This document shows positions 1-9,100 of a DNA stretch of 11,233 nt, in pieces. Position 1 is the first letter of the stretch. Every line of letters begins with the position of its first letter. A program made the translations under genes and the position numbers. The notes beneath the pieces are model-generated. The model made no database searches. It saw only the letters and a list, made by a program, of their open reading frames with translations, and was not told the DNA's origin. This DNA is from JAVBMU01 sp031551755 (lineage in GTDB: Bacteria; Actinomycetota; Actinomycetes; Actinomycetales; Cellulomonadaceae): assembly GCA_031551755.1 (NCBI GenBank), contig JAVBNE010000122.1:1-11233 (forward strand). The letters run 5' to 3'.

Positions 1-156
<156 letters not shown>

Positions 157-164
157 GTAATTAT

Positions 165-3100
165 TTAGCGGATACGGCGCTTGGCGGCGGCGCAGGCGAG
201 AATGACGAGACTGGTAATCAGAGCATATGTGGACGGTTCGGGGATATTGCCAGAGGCATACCAAAGTTCCGTGTAGTTGTTGCGAAATTCAAAACCGCCG
301 AGCATCGCAACGGTGAGACCGAAATACGCATTGGCGTCCTCCAGATCCAGGCCGCTCGGAACGATGCCTGACATCTCCATCAGTTTGCAGGCGGCGGCCT
401 GGGCGGAAAGACCGGAAAAATCAACGAGCACTTTGCCGGCATCCTCGGTGACCGCGCTGAGATCGAGAATCCCGAAAATGGAAATGAGGTCGCCCACTTC
501 GTAGCGAAGCATCGAGCCGGCTTGGAGCGCGAGTTCATCAAATGACAAAGTGCCCGGGCTGCTGCCTGGGGAAAGAATGCCGCCCCGCTCAATTGTAGTG
601 ATACCTCCAATACGACCGGCGCCGCTCAGGGTCGCGCCATCGCGCACCGTCAGCTCATGATTAAACTCGCCCAAAAACTCATCACTGAAACGCCCGCCGA
701 GCACGCCATTCACCCGCAACTCGCCTTGTTCGATGACCGTGCGCCCCAAGTATTCATTGCTTTGGGAATTGATCACAAAGAGGCCGGCGCCGGTTTTGCG
801 CATTGTCGTCTCGTCCGTGCTGCTGGCGATGGTGTCGATTCTCGAATCAAGGACGCCGGCCTGGCCGAGCGTGAATTTTCCGCCGGCGCCGACATCAAAA
901 ACCATTTCCTGATGCGTGCGCCCCGCGCTGTGCAAAATGAGGAAACCACCCACGCTATAAGTGTCGGTCACCCTGTTGCCCGTTGCCGCGATTTCCTTTC
1001 CGGCACTCACGGCAAATGTAACGGTGCCATCGCCGAAAATCGCGATTGCGCCACCGGCGTTGCGCGCCGTGTTGCCGGTGAAAACAGTGTCGGTGATGCG
1101 CGCGTTCAGATCGTTGGCGGGTGCTCCGTTGACGTAGCCGACTTGATAAACAATCGCGCCGCCATCGCCTTCGGAGGTGTTTTCCTGAAGCAGGGAATTT
1201 TCGATGATCAGATCCGCCGCCGTTGATTGAGTCTGGCTTGTCTCGGCAAAAATCGCGCCGCCATACGCGACAAAGGAGTCGCCGAGTTGCGCGCTGTTGC
1301 GCGTAAACGTGCTTCCACTAATCGCGAGTGGGCCGGACAGGGTTGCGCTGATTGCGCCGCCGCGCGCCTCAATTCGCTGACCGCCGCCGAGGTCCACGCC
1401 AGACGTCACATTTTCCGTGAACGTGCTGCCGCTGACATCCAGACGGCCAATGGTCGCAATGGCGCCGCCGATGGCCGCGTGATTTTGCACGAACTGCGAA
1501 TCGCGAATCGTGTAGCAGGCGGTGTCGTCGACCGTGAAGCTGGCATTCATGAGGATGGCGCCGCCGCTGCCGGAACCGCCTTCGTTTTGGGTGAACCGTG
1601 TGGTGCGGATGGTCGCGAGGTTGTCCGCCCAAATTGCACCGCCGCCGAACTGAGTGATGTTGCCGGTGAATGTTGAGTCGGCGACATGGACCGTGCCCCA
1701 ACTGTGAACGGCACCGGAGTCAGGCGCGGAGTTTTCGATAAAATCGACGTTCCGCAGATTCAAGACGGCGTTGGTGTAAACGTGAATCGCGCCGCCGTAA
1801 GTGGCGTAGTTGTCACGGAAGACGACGCGACCGGTGCCGTCGGGATCAAGCGGCGCGATGGTGAAGGTGGCTCGCGGCAGCACTTCGAGCGCGCCGCCGC
1901 CATAGGTGTTTTCACGGTTGCCGGAGATCGTCAGCGTCTTGCCGTCGGCAACGGCGATCTGACTTTTTGTTTCCTGCCAGCGCGAGGTCGTCTGGTCGTA
2001 CCAGCCGTTCATGAGGATTTTCTGGTCTGTCGTGCCAGTCGTGGCGGCGAAGGTGATGTCGCCGGTGACGAGCAGCGTGGCCGGCGCGGCGGGGTCGAAC
2101 GATTCGCGGCCAAACATAACCTGCGAAATCCTGGCGCCGAGTTGGGCGGCACTGGCGACCTTCAACGTTCCCGCCGCGAGATCGACGGAGAGATGCAGGG
2201 CGTTTCCGTTGTAGCCAGAAAGCTGATACGCAGTGCCGGAAAAATGGTTGTTCCCGGTGATGCCGGTGAGATCAAGCATTCCGGCGCCGGTTTTTATGAG
2301 GCGTCCGGTGGCATCGGCAATCGACGTGTCCACCGCGGCGGCTGAAGCATGGATGCCGGCGCCCGTGAGCGTTGTGTTGCCATTCCCTGCGACGGTCATG
2401 TCGGCCACGAGCACGGTGCCGTCACCCGTGGGATTTAGCGCGATGGCCCGCGTGGTGGCCGAGTCGTCAATGAGCACACGGTCGCCGTGGATGAATCTGC
2501 CATTGGCACGCCCGGTCCAGTTTTCGGCGGAGGTGTTCCAAAGGCTGGAAACACTGCCGCTCCAGGTGACAGCAGTGTTGGAAAAATCGCCCGTTTGGGA
2601 GAGCGTGAGGATGCGTCCGGTGGAATCGCGCAGGAGCGAGAATGCGCCGAGGTATTCGCCGGAAAGCGCTTCTCCGCGCAGCGTGAGTGTGAGATTGGCG
2701 CCAAGAAAATCTCCCGTGAACGGCGTGCCGCTGAGCGGGTTGACGGCGCTGAGAAGCGTGTAATCGCCGGGGGCTTGCGCGGTGGAGCGCAGGTCGATGG
2801 TGAGATTTTCCCCGACGACAAGATCCAGTCCGTTGACGCTGCCGAGGATTTTCAACGCCGGGTTTGCGCCAAGGACGCCGCCGTTTGTATCCAATCTGGC
2901 GATATCGAAGGCGAGTATCGAGTTGTTTTCAAAAACGACGGTTTGCGCGGCGAGGGTGTTGGGGGAATACGTGTCGAGAATATCCCCCGGCGCCTTGTGC
3001 ATCGTGCTGAGCAACGTGGCGCCGGACTTGAGGGTGAAACTTGTGTCAGCGGCGGCGTGCGAAGGCGTGCCGGCGATTTCCATATAACCATGCGAACTAA

Positions 3101-6100
3101 ACCCATCGTGGATGTAACCGTATTGGGCGCTGTCTTTCAGCTCGAAAGTCCCGGCATGGACGATCGTGTGTCCGAGCACCGGACTGCGGACGCCGGTCTG
3201 CACGTAGTCGGCGCGGGCATAGTGATCCTCGCCGCTGAAGGTGACGGTGCCGCCGGTGGTTCGCGAGGCGGAGGCATTGAGAGTGCCGTCGGTGTTGAAA
3301 CCGCTGAGTTGATTGATGTGGATCGTGACACTGCCGCCGGAGGCGTCCACCGGATCGCGGAAAACGAGACGCGTGCCTGTTTCGGCGGCGAGTTCAAGCG
3401 TGTGGCCGGTGCCGGCAATGACGATGGCATTGCCGCCCCGGCGGAAATTGTTGTTGAACGTCTCCACGCCAAATTCGTTTGCCAGGAACGTCAGGTCGCC
3501 GCCGATGGCGTGGATTTGTGAAACGCGGTCAAAGGCGGCAAGGCCGGTGTAATCGGTGCGGTTGCCGATGTAGATGGTGCCGGCGCCCATGCCGTAGGCG
3601 ATGTTGTCGGAAAATTCGCCCTGCCCGGCGATCTTCACACTCGCCCCGGCATGAATGGCACTTCCGCTCGAAACGTAGTTAAAAATATGATACTGATAAA
3701 AGACATCCCGGTAGTCTTTCTTGCCGACCTTGTTGTCGTGAAAAAGGAGCGTGCCGGCGGCGAGGGTGACATTGCGGTCCGCGTTGATTGCGCCGCCGGC
3801 GGGCAGCGCGGTGTTGTTGATGAAGGCAAGGGTGCCGTCGGTGATGATGGTGACATTGGCATGCCCGATGCCTTCGGCGGAGATGGCGCCGCCTTTGCCG
3901 AGTGCTGCGGTGTTTCCTTCGAACCGCAAATTGCCGCCCGATACCAAAGTGAGGCCGCCGCCGAGCGCGGAAATGGCACCGCCGCCAGTGGCCGCCGCCG
4001 TGTTGTCACGGAAGGTGATCGTGGACGTGCTGCCGGTATCAAAGGCGAGCGCGAAGGAGCCGTGCCCGTAAATGGCGCCCTCGGGGGCATTGTTGTTTTG
4101 AAACACGGGTTCGGCGCCGTCGGCGAAAGAGATTTTTCCGGCGGTATTGGCAGCAAAAAAGAGCCGGTTGTGCGCGGTGCCGGAATTGTTGAAAATAATG
4201 CCCGGGTAGCCGAGCGCGGTGAGATCGAGGTTGGCGGAGATGGCGGAGGTGAGCGGTGTGCGCGCAGCGGCGATGTCACCGGGTGCAGTGGCGTTGGCGA
4301 TGACGGAAGGGAGCGCGTCAATCCCGGCGACATCACCAAGGTTTTTGTTGAAGAGGAGACGACCCAGTTTCGCGCCGAGTTGGTTGAGGTTGGAAATTTT
4401 AATCGTGCCGTCGTGGATGCGAATCGTATCGGAAAACCGGCTGGCTTCAGTGGCGGCAGTCGGTGTTCCCGTGAGATCAAGGATGCCGGAGCCGTGTTTT
4501 TCCAGGGTTGAAGCGCTGATCGCTCCGCCGGCCAAGGCATAGGTGCCGGATGTATTGACTGATACAATACCAGCGGTGATTCCGGAGGAGTCCATGGACA
4601 CCGAGCGGTGGCTGGCCGGCGCGGTGTCATCGAAGAGGACATTGTCTTCGGTGACAAATCCGACGGGAGTGAGCGCGGCATCCCCGGCGACTCTCCAATT
4701 GGCCGCGTCGGAGGAGGTGTTCCAGAGCGAGTTGGTTGTGCCGGTCCAGATGAGATTTCTTGCGGGGTCGAGCACGAGGAGCACGAAGTCGTGTCCGTCG
4801 TTGCGCAGTTCGTAGCGGATGCGGAAATCGGCCGGGTCGATGGAGGCGTTGTTAAAGAGCGTGGCGGCTGCCGGGGGGAGTTCACCGTTGAAGCCGCCCG
4901 AGCTTGTAATGAGAGTGTAAATACCTCTGGCGAGCGGATCGGTTGAGAAGAGCGAGATGACAGTGTTGCCACCGGCGCCGGCGACTGGGTTGCCCGCAAA
5001 GGTGACGGAGCTGTCGGTGACGCGCAGAAGGTCGCTGGCGCCGGAACCAAAGAGGTCAAATTCGAGGGCGGAGTCCGCGAAAGTGACCCCCCCCCCCCCC
5101 CCCAGCCACGAGCCGGCGATGACAAAGGTGGCGGGTGTGGTGTCGCCAGCGAGGCCGATTTGGAGGGTTGCGCCGTTGTTGAAGGAAACGTTTTGGCTGG
5201 CGAGTTTGCCAAGGCCGCCGAGCCGGGCGGTGCCGCCGGAAACGGTCACGGTGTTGCCGGAGTCCGCGGCGCCAAGGACAGCGTTGGAATTGCCGAGCAG
5301 AATCGCGCCCCCGGTGATGTTGAGAGAACCGTAGTATCCGGAGCTGCCGGCATTGAGGATGAGCGATCCGTCGCCGGTTTTGTTGATGATGCCGTAGCCG
5401 CCGATGTTGTCGGTGCTGCGATTGGCGGCGTTGGCGAGGCCGATTGTGTAGGTGGAGTTGGCGGCGATATCGAACGTGGTGACGTAGGGCGAATGGTTGG
5501 CGTCCACCGTGTGGTTGTAAGTGTAGAGAAAACCGCCCGCGCCTGCGGTGTTGCCGGACGAAACGATGTGCGTGCCTTCCGTGGTGCGCAATGTGAGCGA
5601 GGGGGCGGTCACCCAACTGCTTTGCCGCCGGTTGACGATGGCCCCACCGTAATTGCCGGCGGAATTGTTGGTGAAGGTCGCGTTGGTGAGTGTCATCTGG
5701 CCGGAATTTTCAATGGCTCCGCCGCGCAATGTGGCGGTGTTTTGATCAAACAAGACGTTGATCAACGCGAGACGCGCGGTGTTGTCAGTGCCATTGGAAA
5801 TGGCCCCGCCGATGATTGATGAATTTTGCCTGAAGGTAGTGTTGCTGATGGTGCTGATATTGGCGCCGCCGGTGGTGCTCGCGTTGGCGATTGCTCCGCC
5901 GGCGGATTGCCCGCCGGTGCCGGTGTTGCTGGCCGTCGCGGTGTTGCCGGTGAAGGTGGCGTTGTTGATGAGGAGCGTCCCGTCGTCGTGAAAAATGGCT
6001 CCGCCAAGTCCAAGCGCGTTCAATGAATTTTGCGAGAAGGTGACGTTGTTGAGGACGAGCCTGCTGTTGTAGCCGGAACTCGCGATGGCGCCGCCGAGTC

Positions 6101-9100
6101 CGTAGGCACTGGTCGAGCTGTCATTTCTGACCGGGTTGTTGGCGGAGTTTTGTGAAAAGATGGCATTGTTGATGGTGAGATTGCCCGTGTTGTTGATTGC
6201 ACCTCCGCGCGCCGTATCGGTGCCGGTGGAGTTGACGGCGTTGTTACGGAATGTTGATGGAGCGTCGATGGTGAGCGTGCCGGCGTTGTAAATCGCGCTG
6301 CCATGAAAGAGAGTGTAGTTGGTGTAGGTGGAGATGCCGGTGTTGTCGTGAATATCGAGCAGCCCGGCGGCGTCGCCCGTGATGGCAAAGATGGCGCCGC
6401 TGTTAACCTGAAGCGTGTTGCCGTTGGTCGAGGCGTTGGTGGCGGAGAGGTAATTGTTGCGCCAGTCGAGGGTGGCGCCTGCATCAATCGAGATGCCTCC
6501 CGCCTTGTTGGAATCAATGACAAGGCGGGCTCCGGCGGAGCGTTTTGCCGGATCGGATACATCGGTGGTGCCGCCGTCAAAAATCACACTCGACGGATTG
6601 GCCGCCGGGTTCGTATTCGGATTGTGGATATTAAGGACAGGCGCCGGATTCTGCGTTGTGACTCCGGTGGCGGCAGCGGTGAATTTGTAATTGGGCAGCG
6701 CGCTGATTTGATCGGCGCGTGTGATGGAAATAACGCCGTTTTCGTGAGTGATGCCGCCGATGAACGTGTTGGCCGCGTTGCGCAAGTTAAGCGTGCCGGA
6801 GCCTGTCTTGGTGAGTTTCCCGGTCGATCCGGCGAGCGTCGTGTAGTGCGCGAGTTCGGGGTTGGTGCTGTTGGCCGTCGTGACAATCGAGCCTCCGGTG
6901 AGTGTGATTTCGGCATCGCCGGCAACGACAAGGTCGGAGACAAGCACACCGGGGACAACGGTGCCGAGCGCCGTGGTGGAGTCTGGCGTGATGTCTATTA
7001 TGCGTCCGGCCTCAGGCAGCGCAGCGGAGAGATTGAGCGTAACCTTGTCGCCGTGGTTGAAACGTGGATACACGCCGGTCGCTGGCGAGTTCCAATTGTC
7101 GGATATGGTGTTCCACCGTCCGTCATCGGCTGCGCCCGTCCACGTCCGGGCGTAGTTGCGCGCCGTGACAGCAAGGTTGAGGTTTTTGTAATAATAGTAA
7201 CCGGTCGAATCCGTGGAATAGAGCACACCGGCGATGTTTGGATTGGTGTCGAGAGAGGTTTTGAGACCGGTGGCCGGCGTTGAGGAAATATTGCCCTCCT
7301 GCGTGGTGATGAGCCGATACCGGCCAAAGAGCGCGTCGGTTCCGACATCGATAATGGCATTGGTGCCCAAACCGATTGTTTTGGCGGAAATGAGATCGGA
7401 GCGGTTTCCCGAATAGAGATGAAAGACTGCCATGGCGCCTCCGTTCAATGTGACGGTGCCGTTGGCGACGGAAAGCGTCTGCGGCTCGGTTGCACTGGCA
7501 TCGCCAACGATCAGTTTTCCAGAGGAACGAACGGTCAGCGCCGAGCCCGATGCATCGGTGATTTCGCCGTGTCCGCCAAATGCCGTATTGGCATTTACGG
7601 TGACAGTGCCGTTGATCGTGCCGCCGTTGAGGTGAAATTCGGAATAGTTGTTCAACGTAACATTTCCTGTGACGGCGCCGTTTGTGTCTCTGAAGGTCGC
7701 GTTGTTGTTCAATGTGACGTTGCCGACGGTGCCACCGTTGTTGCGAAATACCGAGGTGTCGTTGAGAGCAAGGGCGCCAAGAATGGAACCGGCGTTGTTT
7801 GCTTCACTGGCATTGCGGAGAGTCACTGCACCGCCGAGCCGGGCGTTCGCATTGCCGAGTGCAACCGTGCCGGCTGTGACCTGAAAATGGCCGGTGTAGG
7901 CGGATGAATCGGTGTTGAGCACGAGTGTGCCAGCGCCGCTTTTGGTGATGGCCGCAGTGCCCGCCAGTGTGTCGTGCGCCGCGTTATAGGCCGGGTTTGC
8001 ACCGGCGAGCCCGAGGGTAAGCGAGGCGTTTTCGGCGATGTTAAAATTGGTCGTCGAACCGGCAAAAATCGCGCCGCCGCGTCCGGCGATTGCGGTGGAG
8101 GCGTCGTTTGCATCGGTTCCGACGTAATTGCCGATCCATGACAGCGATTTTCCGGAGGTGACGTTGATGTTGAGCGTGCTGGTGCCTTGATAGATCGCGC
8201 CGCCGCGCGCGTAGGTGTTGGCAGCGGTGCTTGTATCCACGGCGACATTATTGGTGAAAACGGCGTCGGTGATCGTGATGTCATAGGATGCATTATGGAC
8301 CGCACCGCCTTGCGCATTGATGCCGGCGGCGGTGTTGCCGTCGAACGTCACATTGGAGAGCGATGTATTGGTGGAGGAATACAGGGCGCCTCCTTGTGCG
8401 TAGGAATTGGTTGTCGGGGTGGCGGAGGTGTAGGTTGAGACGGCGGAGTTGCCGAGAAAAGTCAGTGCCGCATCTTCCGCAGTGTTGATCGCGCCACCGA
8501 TGTGATACAACGCACCGCCCTTGACGGCGGTTGTGCCGGAGGAGGTGGCGGTGTTGTTTTCGAAAAGTGCTGTTTCGCCAAACGTGAGCGTGCCTGCGCC
8601 CATATGCAGGGCGCCACCCATCGAGTTGGCGTTGCCATCGGTGTTGGTCGAATTGCCATGGAATGTCGCGCCGGAGGTGAAAGACACGGTGCCGTTGCCG
8701 ATGTGGAGCGCGCCGCCGGCGACGTCGGATGTGGTGCGCGTCGCGGAGTTGGTTGCAAATGTGGCGGTGTCGTTGAACGTGAGCGTCCCGTTGGTTTGAG
8801 AGATTGCGCCGCCGTAGCGTGTGGCGGTGTTTTGCGAAAAAGTGGTGTCACCGCCAAAGGTGATCGTGCGGCCTTCGTTGCGAATCGCGCCGCCGTAGGC
8901 ATTCGCGCCGGTTACTTTGTTTTTGGTGAAGGAGGTTGTGGCATTGCTGCCGCCGAGGATGACATTGCCGGTGTTGTTAAGAAAAAGTGCGCCTCCGGAT
9001 TCGCCGGATTCGTTGTCGGTGAAGGTCACGGTTGCAGCGGCTTCGCCGCCGAGTGTGATGTTGCCTGTGTAGTCGGCGTAGATGGCTCCGCCACGGTAGG

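Noticed and set aside
2487..3521. 344-codon plus-strand open frame
   Set aside because: Antisense to module 3, low in hydrophobic pattern and without motifs. It is explained by high GC.
3635..5212. 525-codon minus-strand open frame overlapping modules 2 and 3
   Set aside because: It is a Pro/Ser-rich alternative frame of the real gene with no domain features. It matters only as the frame entered if the 17-G tract lost one base.
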